A stretch of 64,000 nt of DNA from Ignavibacteriales bacterium (GCA_016218025.1 JACRFD010000077.1:64797-128796); one strand, 5' to 3'. Positions 1 through 9,430 are shown, counted from the stretch's first letter. The notes: generated from the sequence alone by a model not told the origin. Numbers and translations: made by a program.

Positions 1-909
1 AACATCTTCGTGCTTGGAATGCTCGCTTTAGACCTTGGGGTATTCCATAGGAAAGCACATGAGGTGAAAATCAAGGAAGCTCTCATTTGGACAGCTATCT
101 GGATTGTCTTAGCACTTCTCTTTAATCTATGGATTTACTTTTGGCGTGGTTCGGAACAGGCTCTTGAATTCTTTACCGGCTATGTGATTGAAAAATCCCT
201 CAGCGTAGACAACATCTTCGTGTTCTTGCTCATCTTCACTTATTTTCGTGTCGAATCCATTTATCAACACAAAATTCTGTTCTGGGGGATTCTTGGTGCG
301 CTCATTATGCGGGCTGTTTTCATTGCTGTAGGTGTAACATTGATTCAGCAATTTCACTGGGTTATTTATATATTCGGAGCGTTCCTTATTTTGACCGGTA
401 TAAAAATGGCGCTGCAGAAAGACAAAGAAATTCATCCTGAGAGAAATCCCGCTTTAAGACTCTTCCGCCGATTCATGCCCGTTATAGACCACTATGTACA
501 GGGAAAATTCTTCGTCAAACTTAATGGACGTTTTTTTGCCACTCCTTTGTTTGTTGTGCTGTTGGTCGTTGAAACTACAGACCTGATTTTTGCAGTAGAT
601 TCAATTCCGGCAATCCTAGCAATAACTCAGGATCCATTCATTGTTTACACTTCAAATGTGTTTGCTATCTTGGGTCTTCGCGCACTCTACTTTGCACTTG
701 CGGGGGCTTTGCGTCTCTTTCACTACTTGCACTTTGGTCTCTCTTCAATTCTTGTTTTCATAGGTATCAAAATGCTAATCGTAGATGTTTACAAAATACC
801 CATAGCCATTGCTTTAGGTGTTGTTGCAGGCATTCTTATCATCTCGGTGATAGCATCTGTTGTGTGGCCACGCAAAGAAACAAATAAGAATACTGGCAAC
901 GGCAGATAA
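1..909 (+). CDS. TerC family integral membrane protein (5' partial)
   Basis: The reading frame is open to the left edge of the window, so the true start lies outside; the GTG at 10 is only the first possible in-window start. About 300 residues are visible, mostly hydrophobic helices. Recognisable TerC-family stretches are LALDLGVFHRKAHEV near the start, EKSLSVDNIFVF, and ETTDLIFAVDSIPAILAI in the middle, whose buried acidic residues are typical of the family. TerC/Alx proteins are inner-membrane proteins linked to metal (Mn, Ca) export or to metalation of secreted proteins, and to tellurite resistance; which applies here cannot be told. The C-terminal tail is short and charged. A TerB-like gene follows 17 bp downstream, which supports the family call. 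Confidence 0.93.
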   Translation, partial: NIFVLGMLALDLGVFHRKAHEVKIKEALIWTAIWIVLALLFNLWIYFWRGSEQALEFFTGYVIEKSLSVDNIFVFLLIFTYFRVESIYQHKILFWGILGALIMRAVFIAVGVTLIQQFHWVIYIFGAFLILTGIKMALQKDKEIHPERNPALRLFRRFMPVIDHYVQGKFFVKLNGRFFATPLFVVLLVVETTDLIFAVDSIPAILAITQDPFIVYTSNVFAILGLRALYFALAGALRLFHYLHFGLSSILVFIGIKMLIVDVYKIPIAIALGVVAGILIISVIASVVWPRKETNKNTGNGR

Positions 910-926
910 GACGTTATGCATAAGCC

Positions 927-1385
927 ATGACAAATGAGTTAATTTCTTTTTCCCCATTGGAAAAGCGAATCATGGAAATTACCGTAATTGATAGGAGTAA
1001 CTACTTCAAGGGACTATTATTGCTTATTAGGAAGGACAGTCAGATTACCGAATCTGAGATTCAACTGATGAAACGTATCGGCAAAACCTTGGGGTTTGAT
1101 CCTGAGTTTTGTGAGAACGCCATTGATGAAATCTTAGAGAACAAATATATAGTGGACATGCCTCCGGAATTCTCTTCGAAAGAGCTTGCCATCAAGTTTA
1201 TCAAGGACGGGCTTGCGATAGCATTTTCCGATAATGCAGTTCATCCCTCTGAAGCAGAATGGCTGAAGGCTGCGGCAGAGAAGAACGATCTTGACTTAAG
1301 CTGGTTTCACCAAGTATGCGTAAGTGCTGAGACTGGAAGGCAACTCCCCACTCATTTGGAAGTGGATGATCTGATAGTTAGGTAA
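927..1385 (+). CDS. TerB-like fold protein
   Basis: A 152-residue soluble, acidic, all-helical protein. The stretch IKDGLAIAFSDNAVHPSEAEWLKAAAEKN resembles the TerB fold, in which an acidic metal-binding loop sits between helices (here the D-N-A-V-H-P-S-E segment near residue 100). Family TerB proteins are cytoplasmic or membrane-associated and often work with TerC. The start is 17 bp after the TerC stop, so co-transcription is likely, although no clear Shine-Dalgarno sequence is visible. No TerD or TerZ partner is present. It could instead be a generic TerB-like domain protein with no tellurite role. Confidence 0.6.
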   Translation: MTNELISFSPLEKRIMEITVIDRSNYFKGLLLLIRKDSQITESEIQLMKRIGKTLGFDPEFCENAIDEILENKYIVDMPPEFSSKELAIKFIKDGLAIAFSDNAVHPSEAEWLKAAAEKNDLDLSWFHQVCVSAETGRQLPTHLEVDDLIVR

Positions 1386-1505
1386 TCTTGATTTATCTTG
1401 TAAGTGTGATAAAGATAAAAAGGGAAAGACAGCAGAATACAACCACCTATAGATATTTGATTGTAAAGAGAGATTTTATTATATTTATCTCAATATTTTA
1501 AAATT

Positions 1506-1925
1506 ATGCCAAACAAACCATCTGATTATATAATAGCTCTTGTCTATTTAAGTTATTTTTTGTTCTACCCGTTTTTTCATGATCATTATGAATTAGCAGA
1601 TGGCGGCACGAAGCTGGGTTTTCACTCACACATTTTTAACAATTCACTTCCCTCAAAGAATAATGACGAATGTCATCATTCTCTAAATTCGGAAAATGAT
1701 CACGACCATCCAATTTTATCTCAAACTAAATACCATCTCCAATGTTCAAGGTTAGTCTCTGCATTTAAAATTATCAACGTCTCGATAATACTGAATATCG
1801 AACCCAAGCAAGAGATAGTTCGACCGCATCAAGTTGATTTATTCCCCCTCGGAGAATCTATTAAGGAAAAAACCATCCATTCTTCTGGAAATACTTCTCC
1901 CCCCTTCGCTTTTATCGCTGTATAA
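1506..1925 (+). CDS. His-rich exported protein upstream of czcCBA
   Basis: A 139-residue protein with one N-terminal hydrophobic segment (about residues 9-24), probably an uncleaved or cleaved signal. It is followed by a His/Asp-rich stretch (residues about 24-75) with clusters such as FHDHYE, FHSHIF, CHHS and DHDH. I do not recognise a named family. It ends 44 bp before the TolC-type gene of a heavy-metal efflux operon and runs on the same strand, so a role in periplasmic metal binding or sensing is a reasonable inference. The two cysteines (C-H-H and L-Q-C) could add metal ligands. The promoter probably lies in the AT-rich 1386-1505 gap, but I cannot place it. Confidence 0.65.
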   Translation: MPNKPSDYIIALVYLSYFLFYPFFHDHYELADGGTKLGFHSHIFNNSLPSKNNDECHHSLNSENDHDHPILSQTKYHLQCSRLVSAFKIINVSIILNIEPKQEIVRPHQVDLFPLGESIKEKTIHSSGNTSPPFAFIAV

Positions 1926-1969
1926 TTTTCTTATTTAAAATTTAATAACAATAAATTTCAGGAGTTGAC

Positions 1970-3211
1970 ATGAGACAACTATGTCTCTTTATTACAATTC
2001 TTGTGTTTGGTATTATCCAATTACAAGCACAGATTACTATTTCGCTCGACGATGCAATTCGTCAAGCTTTAGATAAAAACATTGAACTTCAAAAGCAGCA
2101 TTCGATCAGACAAAAATCACAATCACAACTAAATGAATCTATTCGCATCCCTAACCCAACTTTCAATTACTCGCGTGAAGACTTGAAATTCAATAACTCA
2201 ACCATCGGTGAATGGATAGCGAGTGGATCGTTAGAATTGAATTTTTTATGGAATAGATGGACGAATATCGATTCAAAAGAAAAATTTCTCGAAGCACAAC
2301 GTTTACTTTTAGAGAATGCTAAGAGCAATACAATTTTTCAAGTCAAAGATATATATATAAAATATCATTTATACAACCAGCTTTCCATTGGTCTGGATGA
2401 AGCTTATGATAAAATTGATAAGATCGCTTCCATTTCCAAAGACCGGGTTGAAGCCGGAGATATTTCCGAATATGAAATGCAGCGAATTCTTATCGAAGTA
2501 AATAAACTTAAGACTGAAGTTGTAGGAATAGATCTTGAGCGCAATAATTATCAGAATAAGTTAAAACTGTTGATCGGACTTGATTCCGACGGTGAACTCA
2601 AGACGCTTCCTATTCAACCAGCACAAAATAATTTTCAATCTGATAAAGAATTGCTTCACGCTGCTATGAAGAATCGGAACGACTTGAAAGCAATAGAGCA
2701 GCTTATTGAAAGCGAGTCAGCGTTTCTTTCTCACAGCAAAATGAAAATTATTCCAAACATAAATTTAACCGCCGGTTACAAAAAACAATTTGATGATTAT
2801 TCCGGTTCAGTTTTCCAGTTGAATTTCGAAATCCCCTTATTCAAAAGGAACCAATTGGAAATTGAGCAATCCACAGCCGAGCTAACCGTTCTTGAACAAC
2901 AAAAAGAATATTTGGTTAAACAAATCGGTACGGAAGTTCAAGCATCATTTGCAAAGTATAAGCAATATGCTGCGCTTACAGCAGACAAAAACGATTTTCA
3001 ATTCCAAAATCTCTTCTCAACCGCAGTTTATTCTTACGAGCAAGGAGATATTTCTCTTGTAGAGTTTATTGATGGACTGAACGCTTATAAGGAAGGAATT
3101 AAGCTCAACAAGGAACTTGAAATAAAATATTATCAAAGTTTATTCGAGCTGGAAAATGTTACGGCAATTTCCGCTATTAACAAAATAATTAAAGGTGACC
3201 AAAATGATTAA
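1970..3211 (+). CDS. czcC: TolC-family outer membrane efflux protein (CzcC-like)
   Basis: A 413-residue outer-membrane factor: N-terminal signal peptide (MRQLCLFITILVFGIIQLQA), then two OEP repeats made of long heptad-rich helices, including the SLDDAIRQALDKN opening typical of the family. A clear AGGAG lies at 1960-1964, just before the ATG. It would form the outer-membrane channel of the tripartite RND pump encoded by the next two genes, exporting divalent metal cations from the periplasm or cytoplasm. It overlaps the start of the next gene by 8 bp, so translational coupling is likely. Substrate specificity cannot be read from this subunit. Confidence 0.9.
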   Translation: MRQLCLFITILVFGIIQLQAQITISLDDAIRQALDKNIELQKQHSIRQKSQSQLNESIRIPNPTFNYSREDLKFNNSTIGEWIASGSLELNFLWNRWTNIDSKEKFLEAQRLLLENAKSNTIFQVKDIYIKYHLYNQLSIGLDEAYDKIDKIASISKDRVEAGDISEYEMQRILIEVNKLKTEVVGIDLERNNYQNKLKLLIGLDSDGELKTLPIQPAQNNFQSDKELLHAAMKNRNDLKAIEQLIESESAFLSHSKMKIIPNINLTAGYKKQFDDYSGSVFQLNFEIPLFKRNQLEIEQSTAELTVLEQQKEYLVKQIGTEVQASFAKYKQYAALTADKNDFQFQNLFSTAVYSYEQGDISLVEFIDGLNAYKEGIKLNKELEIKYYQSLFELENVTAISAINKIIKGDQND

Positions 3212-4700
3212 ATATTCTCTTAAAATTTTATTATCACTTATTGCTGTTGTCATTGTAGGATGTTCCGATAAAAACGTAGATAACAAAGAGCACGAAGCGA
3301 GCAATAACTCAGTTACACAATTCAATAAATCAACAGAACTGTTTATGGAATATCCTCAGCTTGTTGTTGGTTCTGAAGCAAAATTTCTAATACATCTTAA
3401 CGATTTGGTAAATTTCAAGCCGGTTACCGAAGGGACTCTTTCAATAGAATTTGTTAATCAAACCGACAATAAGGTTACTGCAAACTTAGATAAGCCGGCA
3501 CGCGCCGGTATTTTTACTCCGGATCTAAAATTCGATAATTCCGGCAGCTATACAATGACAATTACTTTGAACAGTAATCAAGTCTCGGATAAAATTGTTG
3601 TAAATAATGTTGTTGTATATTCTTCTGAAAATGAAATTCCTAAAAATGATGAAGGAAAATCTTCACAAATTTCTTTCTTGAAAGAGCAGCAGTGGAAAAT
3701 TGATTTTGCAACCGAGCCTGTTGTTAGAAGAATTTTGCAAACATCGGTTCCAGCCACCGGAGAAATTACTGCTAAGCCGGAATTTTATTCTAAAGTAGTG
3801 TCACCGGTTGGCGGGATTCTTCTTTCAAAAAACAATTCGAACTTTCCAAAGCATGGCACTTTTGTTAACAAGGGTGCAGTTCTTCTAAACATTTCACCTT
3901 CTGCGGATGCAAGCTCCAGCATTCAAAAAGTAAAAAGCGATTACTTACTTGCAAAATCTGAATATGAAAGAGTTCAAGGTTTGTTCGAAAGAAAAGCCGC
4001 TTCGCAAAAACGTTTGGACGAGGTAAAGTTCGATTTCGAATCTAAGCAAGCAAGCTACAATTCTCTAATTGACCAGATAAATATTACAAATAACGGCTAT
4101 GAAATTCTTTCGCCCATCGACGGCTATGTAGAAAATATCTCTGCTAACCTTGGCAGCCAGATTACAAGCGGACAAGAACTTGTCACTATTATTAATCCAT
4201 CACGCTTAATTTTGAAAGCTAATGTTCCGGCAAGCAAATTCGAAGACGCGAATAATTCAAAAGATGCTTCATTCAAAATAGAAGGCCTTGAAAATGAATT
4301 GCTGGTAAGCGCACTCGGTGGAAGAAAAATTTCAGTTTCGTCCGGATTGAATTTGGAGAATAGAACTATTCCGGTTTACTTCGAATTCAATAATCCTCAA
4401 AATAAAATTAAGGTTGGAATGTACGCAGAAGTGTTTATCAAAGATGGCGAAATGCAAAAATGTCTCACTGTTCCCGAAAGCGCAATAGTTGATGAAGACG
4501 GTTTGCATACCGTTTATGTTGAAATTAAAGGTGAAGCATTCGAAAAAAGAATCCTTAAAACCGGAATTACAGATGGCGGATTCATTCAAGTTCTCGATGG
4601 ATTGAAGGAAGGTGAAAGAGTTGTTACTAAAGGCGCTTATCAAGTGCGTTTAGCTGCTCTTACTCCCGGCTCTGCAATCGGTCAAGGTCATGTTCACTAA
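3204..4700 (+). CDS. czcB: RND efflux periplasmic adaptor lipoprotein (CzcB-like)
   Basis: A membrane-fusion protein of 498 residues. I chose the ATG at 3204, not the in-frame GTG at 3195, because AGGTGA at 3193-3198 sits 5 bases upstream and the protein then opens directly with a lipoprotein signal ending in VIVGC (lipobox Cys about residue 20). An extra N-terminal beta domain (about 45-140, FixH/Ig-like) precedes the usual lipoyl/hairpin core: a coiled-coil hairpin near residues 240-295, a second lipoyl half (LSPIDGYVENI), a beta barrel and the membrane-proximal domain. The extra domain is seen in CzcB-type heavy-metal adaptors. The protein ends in a short His-containing tail (GQGHVH), which may bind metal. 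Confidence 0.9.
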   Translation: MIKYSLKILLSLIAVVIVGCSDKNVDNKEHEASNNSVTQFNKSTELFMEYPQLVVGSEAKFLIHLNDLVNFKPVTEGTLSIEFVNQTDNKVTANLDKPARAGIFTPDLKFDNSGSYTMTITLNSNQVSDKIVVNNVVVYSSENEIPKNDEGKSSQISFLKEQQWKIDFATEPVVRRILQTSVPATGEITAKPEFYSKVVSPVGGILLSKNNSNFPKHGTFVNKGAVLLNISPSADASSSIQKVKSDYLLAKSEYERVQGLFERKAASQKRLDEVKFDFESKQASYNSLIDQINITNNGYEILSPIDGYVENISANLGSQITSGQELVTIINPSRLILKANVPASKFEDANNSKDASFKIEGLENELLVSALGGRKISVSSGLNLENRTIPVYFEFNNPQNKIKVGMYAEVFIKDGEMQKCLTVPESAIVDEDGLHTVYVEIKGEAFEKRILKTGITDGGFIQVLDGLKEGERVVTKGAYQVRLAALTPGSAIGQGHVH

Positions 4701-4717
4701 AAAATTTTGAGGAAAAT

Positions 4718-7700
4718 ATGTTTGATAAAATAATTCAATTTTCATTACAGAAAAGATTAATTGTTCTTGTGGCGGCAATCATTTTGATTATCGCGGGAAC
4801 ATTCATTGCGGTGGATATGCCTGTAGATGTTTTCCCGGATCTTACAGCCCCCACAGTAACAATAATGACTGAAGCTCACGGTATGGCAGCCGAAGAAGTT
4901 GAAACTCTCGTAACATTTCCTATCGAAACTGCTGTTAATGGAGCTACAGATGTCCGCAGAGTTCGCTCATCAAGTGCAGCCGGTTTTTCAATTGTTTGGG
5001 TTGAGTTCGATTGGGGAACAGATATTTTTCTCGCAAGACAAATTGTGAACGAGAAAATTCAAACCGCTGCCGTAGCACTTCCTAAAGGTGTTGAAAATCC
5101 GCAGCTTGCGCCTATCTCCTCTATAATGGGAGAAATAATGCTCATCAGTTTGAGTATAGATAAAAACAATAATCCTCAGAATCTGAACGAAATGGATTTA
5201 AGAACAATAGCAGATTTTGATTTGAGGAGACGTTTACTTTCAATAAGCGGCGTCTCGCAAGTTGTCCCTATCGGTGGAGCAGTAAAGCAGTATCAAATAT
5301 TGATCTCACCAGAAAAGTTATCCTCATATAAAATCGCTCTTAATGAGGTTATGAAAGCTGCCGAACAGTGTAACGAAAATTCTTCGGGCGGTTCATATAT
5401 GGATGCGGGAAGTGAATATTCAATTCGCGGTATAGGGCGTGTTCAAAATATCGAGGATATAAAAAACAGCGTAGTTGCTGTGCGTGCAAATGTCCCGGTG
5501 CTGATGAAAGAGATTGCCGATATTAAAATTGGTCCTGCGATTAAAATCGGCGACGGCTCGAAGAATGCAAATCCGGCAGTTATATTAACAGTTCAAAAAC
5601 AGCCGCAGACAAACACCCTTGAACTTACAAGGCGAATTGAATCCACGCTTGATGAAATTCGCAAGACACTTCCTACGGGAATTGAAATTAATTCGGAAAT
5701 ATTTAAACAATCGGATTTTATTCAAGTATCTATTGAAAATGTTCTCAGCGCATTAAGAGACGGAGCCATACTTGTTATAATTATAATTTTTCTTTTCTTG
5801 TGGAATTTTAGGACCACATTCATATCGGTGCTGGCAATTCCTCTTTCAATCATAATAACGATCATTGTCTTTAAGTTCTTCAATATCATGATTAATACTA
5901 TGTCGCTCGGAGGTATTGCAATCGCCATCGGGGCTTTGGTTGATGATGCGATAATTTACGTCGAAAATGTTTTTAGGCGGCTAAAAGAAAACAACTATAA
6001 ACCGGATAAAGAAAGAAATACCGTCCTTCAAGTGATTGGGATGGCTTCAAAAGAAATTTGTACTCCGATGGTGAATGCAACATTCATTATTGTTATTGTA
6101 TTCTTGCCTCTGTTTTTCCTGACCGGGGTTGAAGGAAGATTACTTCAACCAATGGGCTATGCTTATGTTACATCAATTTTTGCATCATTATTTGTAGCAT
6201 TAACAGTAACACCGGTTCTTTCATACTATTTTTTACCTAAAGCAAACTTCATGAAGAAAGAAGGCGATACATGGCTTGTCGATAGATTGAAAAGGCAATA
6301 CAGAAAGACTCTGAATTTCACTCTTAAACATCCAAAGACAATTCTCGCTTCATCTCTTGCAGTTTTTGTATTAACAATTGCTGTCATTCCGTTTCTTGGA
6401 AGATCATTCTTGCCTGAATTTAATGAAGGTTCCTTAACTCTTAGTCTTGTTACATTGCCTGGAACATCGCTTGAGGAATCTAATAGGATTGGAAATCTTG
6501 CCGAACAAATAATTCTTTCCCACCCGGAAGTTAAATCAACCGCCCGCAGAACCGGCAGGGCAGAACTTGATGAACATGCTCAAGGTGTTAACGGTGCAGA
6601 GCTTGATGTGCGATTCGTGTTAAACGGAAAAACTAAGGAAGATTTTATATCTGGACTCCGAAGATCTCTCTCAGCTTTACCCGGCACAAATGTAACAATC
6701 GGACAACCCATTGGGCACAGAATTGACCATATGCTTTCAGGAACAAGAGCAAACATTGCTGTTAAAGTTTTTGGAAAAGATTTGCAGCGGCTACGGTCTT
6801 ATTCCCAAATGGTAAAAACCGAAATTGAAAAGGTTCAAGGAGCAGTTGATGTTGCGGTCGATCAAGAAGTTGAAGTTCCGCAGACAAAAATAAAATTCAA
6901 TCGCAGTGCAATGGCACGCTACGGAATAACCATCGGCGATCTTGCAGAAGCTATAGATATCGGATTTAACGGCGAAGCAGCTACTGAAATCCGCGAAGGA
7001 CAAAATACATTTGATTTAGTTGTTCGCTTCGATGAAAATAACCGCGGCGATATTCATAAGATACAAAATGCATTGTTCGACACCCCCTCCGGAGCTAAAG
7101 TTCCGCTGATCCAGCTTGCCGAAGTTGTAAATGAGAAAGGTCCGAACCGAATCAGCCGCGAAAATGTACAGCGTAAAATTGTGGTTCAAGCAAATGTTTC
7201 AGATAGAGATTTAAGAAGTGTGGTTGACGAAATGAAAACCAACATTGAAAAGAATATTAAATTTGATCAAGGTTATTTTGTCGAGTTCGGCGGTCAGTTC
7301 GAAAGCGAGCAAAATGCAACAAGAATCATAATGATATTAAGCATAATTTCGCTCTGCATAATTTTTATGATTCTGTTTTTCCAGTTCGGAGATATTAAAT
7401 CGGCGCTATTTATTTTAATCAATCTTCCTTTGGCATTGATCGGCGGCGTGTGGGCTGTATTCTTTTCCGATGGAGTAATAAGCGTTGCATCAATGGTTGG
7501 TTTTATTACTTTGTTTGGAATTGCCACACGAAATGGAATTTTGATGATCTCTCATTTCAAACATCTTATTGAGGAAGGAAAAGAGTTTACAGAAGCAATA
7601 GTTCAAGGTTCGCTGGAAAGATTGAATCCTATTCTTATGACTGCGATAACCGCCGGACTTGCATTAGTTCCTCTTGCATTAGGATATGGTGAACCCGGCA

Positions 7701-7807
7701 AAGAAATTGAATCGCCGATGGCAATTGTAATACTTGGTGGTTTATTCACATCAACAGCGCTAAACATGGTAGTATTACCCGCTCTTTTCCATAAGTATGG
7801 AAAGTAA
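4718..7807 (+). CDS. czcA: heavy-metal efflux RND transporter (CzcA family)
   Basis: Full-length (1029 residues) inner-membrane RND pump with 12 predicted TM helices and two large periplasmic loops. It opens with the typical N-terminal helix and VDMPVDVFPDLTAPTVTI. TM4 carries IGALVDDAIIYVENVFRRL; the VDD in place of VDG, and the lack of DFG, places it outside the classical Zn/Co/Cd (CzcA) and Cu/Ag (CusA) signatures, closer to less-characterised HME-type subgroups. It starts 17 bp after the adaptor gene with GAGGA upstream, completing a CBA operon. Metal export using the proton gradient is known for the family; the ion here is not predictable from sequence. Confidence 0.92.
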   Translation: MFDKIIQFSLQKRLIVLVAAIILIIAGTFIAVDMPVDVFPDLTAPTVTIMTEAHGMAAEEVETLVTFPIETAVNGATDVRRVRSSSAAGFSIVWVEFDWGTDIFLARQIVNEKIQTAAVALPKGVENPQLAPISSIMGEIMLISLSIDKNNNPQNLNEMDLRTIADFDLRRRLLSISGVSQVVPIGGAVKQYQILISPEKLSSYKIALNEVMKAAEQCNENSSGGSYMDAGSEYSIRGIGRVQNIEDIKNSVVAVRANVPVLMKEIADIKIGPAIKIGDGSKNANPAVILTVQKQPQTNTLELTRRIESTLDEIRKTLPTGIEINSEIFKQSDFIQVSIENVLSALRDGAILVIIIIFLFLWNFRTTFISVLAIPLSIIITIIVFKFFNIMINTMSLGGIAIAIGALVDDAIIYVENVFRRLKENNYKPDKERNTVLQVIGMASKEICTPMVNATFIIVIVFLPLFFLTGVEGRLLQPMGYAYVTSIFASLFVALTVTPVLSYYFLPKANFMKKEGDTWLVDRLKRQYRKTLNFTLKHPKTILASSLAVFVLTIAVIPFLGRSFLPEFNEGSLTLSLVTLPGTSLEESNRIGNLAEQIILSHPEVKSTARRTGRAELDEHAQGVNGAELDVRFVLNGKTKEDFISGLRRSLSALPGTNVTIGQPIGHRIDHMLSGTRANIAVKVFGKDLQRLRSYSQMVKTEIEKVQGAVDVAVDQEVEVPQTKIKFNRSAMARYGITIGDLAEAIDIGFNGEAATEIREGQNTFDLVVRFDENNRGDIHKIQNALFDTPSGAKVPLIQLAEVVNEKGPNRISRENVQRKIVVQANVSDRDLRSVVDEMKTNIEKNIKFDQGYFVEFGGQFESEQNATRIIMILSIISLCIIFMILFFQFGDIKSALFILINLPLALIGGVWAVFFSDGVISVASMVGFITLFGIATRNGILMISHFKHLIEEGKEFTEAIVQGSLERLNPILMTAITAGLALVPLALGYGEPGKEIESPMAIVILGGLFTSTALNMVVLPALFHKYGK

Positions 7808-7809
7808 AT

Positions 7810-8064
7810 ATCAAAAATATTGAATGGAATGGAATTGAAATGCAAGAAGCGATTAGGCAAGGAAGTCTTAACAGATTGCGACCCGTGTTAATGACGGCAT
7901 CAATTGCAATATTTAGTTTAATGCCGATGTTGTTTGCAAGTGGAGCCAGATCGGAAATTCAAAAACCGCTTGCAACAGTGGTCGTCGGAGGATTGATTAC
8001 TTCAACTCTGCTCACATTGTTAATTATCCCGGCAGTTTACAGTTGGTTTGAAAAGAAGAAGTAA
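7810..8064 (+). pseudogene. 3' remnant of a second CzcA-type RND gene
   Basis: Directly after the intact czcA stop there is a second frame (readable from about 7810, ATG at 7840) encoding only the last ~80 residues of an RND pump: QEAIRQGSLNRLRPVLMT, a Gly-rich turn, then TM11-12 ending in LLTLLIIPAVYSWF. It is homologous to, but clearly diverged from, the last 80 residues of the intact pump (EAIVQGSLERLNPILMT in that copy), so it derives from a different CzcA gene rather than a recent duplication. No signal for independent expression is seen. Most likely it is what remains after recombination between two adjacent RND genes. Confidence 0.8.
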
Positions 8065-8073
8065 AGCTATACC

Positions 8074-8179
8074 AACCTCCCGAAGATTACCTGAACTGTA
8101 GAGTCCGTTCCTCAGAACGGACGGCAGAGTTTGCATTGTCCGATTTGAGAATCGGACTCTACGGTTTTTTCGGGAGGTT
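8074..8179. repeat. nested palindromic dispersed element
   Basis: A 106-bp element built of nested inverted repeats. Outer arms are AACCTCCCG (8074-8082) and CGGGAGGTT (8171-8179). Inner arms are GTAGAGTCCG (8098-8107) and CGGACTCTAC (8153-8162). Two internal hairpins, GTCCGTTC-ctca-GAACGGAC (8103-8122) and GTCCGATT-tgag-AATCGGAC (8138-8157), share the same design with an 8-base arm and a 4-base loop. The T-rich right side (GGTTTTTTC) could also let it end transcripts from the metal operon. No other copy with the same core is seen in this window. It fits a non-autonomous palindromic repeat. Confidence 0.75.
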
Positions 8180-8314
8180 AAACTGAGTTTGTTTATTTCT
8201 GACTAAACTTTTATATTCACACCATCAATATGAGTTAATTAGGTAGCATTATTTAAATGAATTATTATATGCTATGCAACCGATCTCGGATATTTTATTA
8301 TAAAGACACAAATC

Positions 8315-9430
8315 ATGCGGTACAAAAAATATTTAACCATAGCTTTTTATACACTTTCGTTTTTGTTGCACCCAATTTCAACATTATGTACAACGAAAGT
8401 GATTAGTTTCCGCACAGTTAATGTCGATTCAGCGATGAGAGCTCGTATACGACTTTCAAACATTCGCGAGAGTGTTGAGTTGGAATATAACGATGTGAAT
8501 AACATTCACATTTCTGACTCAATGAGACTTAAGAGGAGTATCACCACAACATATAATCATAAAGGCGATGCAGTATCTGTTGTTACGCGCGATTATAATT
8601 ACCAGTCAACCTATGACAGCGCATTCTTTATTCATGATTCCTTTGGAAATATTTTGTTTGCAATGGATTATGATTCTTTAGGTTCACTGATTCGAAAAGA
8701 ATCTCACACTTACGATCATCAAGGAAAGCTTATTCAATCCCTTTATTTTGACAGTACGGGAGACCTCTGGTATAAACGTATAATTCTACGTGATGCGGCC
8801 AACCGAAAGATACAGGAAACAACTTGGGCAAGGGATTGGCCCAGCCATAGAACAACAGAAATTTTTAAATATGATTCCATTGGAAATTGTGTAATGGATA
8901 GCAACAACTCGCAAATTACTCTCCGTACATACGACTCCGATCGAAGATTGACTGCTGCAACATACATTACAGGTTCTGACACAACTATTACTTTTTTTCA
9001 CTATCGAACAGACAGTTTGAGAGAAACTAATACTTCTGAGAGGGATGGGAAGTTAGAATCTATAAGCCATACACTCTTTGACAGTCTCGGAAGAAAGCTT
9101 CAGTCAGATCAATCAGATATGATTGACACTACCAAAACACTTACAATATGGTCTTATGACGATAGTGGCACAACTGTGCAGGGGAAAATCACTAATCCCC
9201 AAGGACTCATACTTTATCGTCATTATACTAGACTGAATCGAAACAATGATTTACTTGAATCGGTGGACTATGATAAGAATGACAGCATTCGGACGAGTGA
9301 ATCTAAAAAGTATGATCCAAACGGCAACATCCTTTTTCATAAAAGATTTTGGGTTGACCATTGCGAGTTTGGTCACGTTCACCAATGGCATTACAGAACG
9401 GAATGGTCTTATCTACTCTACGACAAATAA
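8315..9430 (+). CDS. exported YD-repeat-like protein
   Basis: A 371-residue protein with an N-terminal signal-like segment (about residues 5-26, ending LCTTK). The rest is made of degenerate units built around Y-D-x-x-G-x-x (for example TYDHQGKLI, KYDSIGNCV, LFDSLGRKL, KYDPNGNIL), resembling RHS/YD repeats but without an RHS core, a toxin tip or a T9SS tail. It is likely a periplasmic or surface beta-rich protein of unknown role. It stands alone between the RND remnant and a reductase gene, and a strong terminator-like hairpin follows at 9537. A second protein with a similar theme is encoded at 18198. Confidence 0.65.
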   Translation: MRYKKYLTIAFYTLSFLLHPISTLCTTKVISFRTVNVDSAMRARIRLSNIRESVELEYNDVNNIHISDSMRLKRSITTTYNHKGDAVSVVTRDYNYQSTYDSAFFIHDSFGNILFAMDYDSLGSLIRKESHTYDHQGKLIQSLYFDSTGDLWYKRIILRDAANRKIQETTWARDWPSHRTTEIFKYDSIGNCVMDSNNSQITLRTYDSDRRLTAATYITGSDTTITFFHYRTDSLRETNTSERDGKLESISHTLFDSLGRKLQSDQSDMIDTTKTLTIWSYDDSGTTVQGKITNPQGLILYRHYTRLNRNNDLLESVDYDKNDSIRTSESKKYDPNGNILFHKRFWVDHCEFGHVHQWHYRTEWSYLLYDK

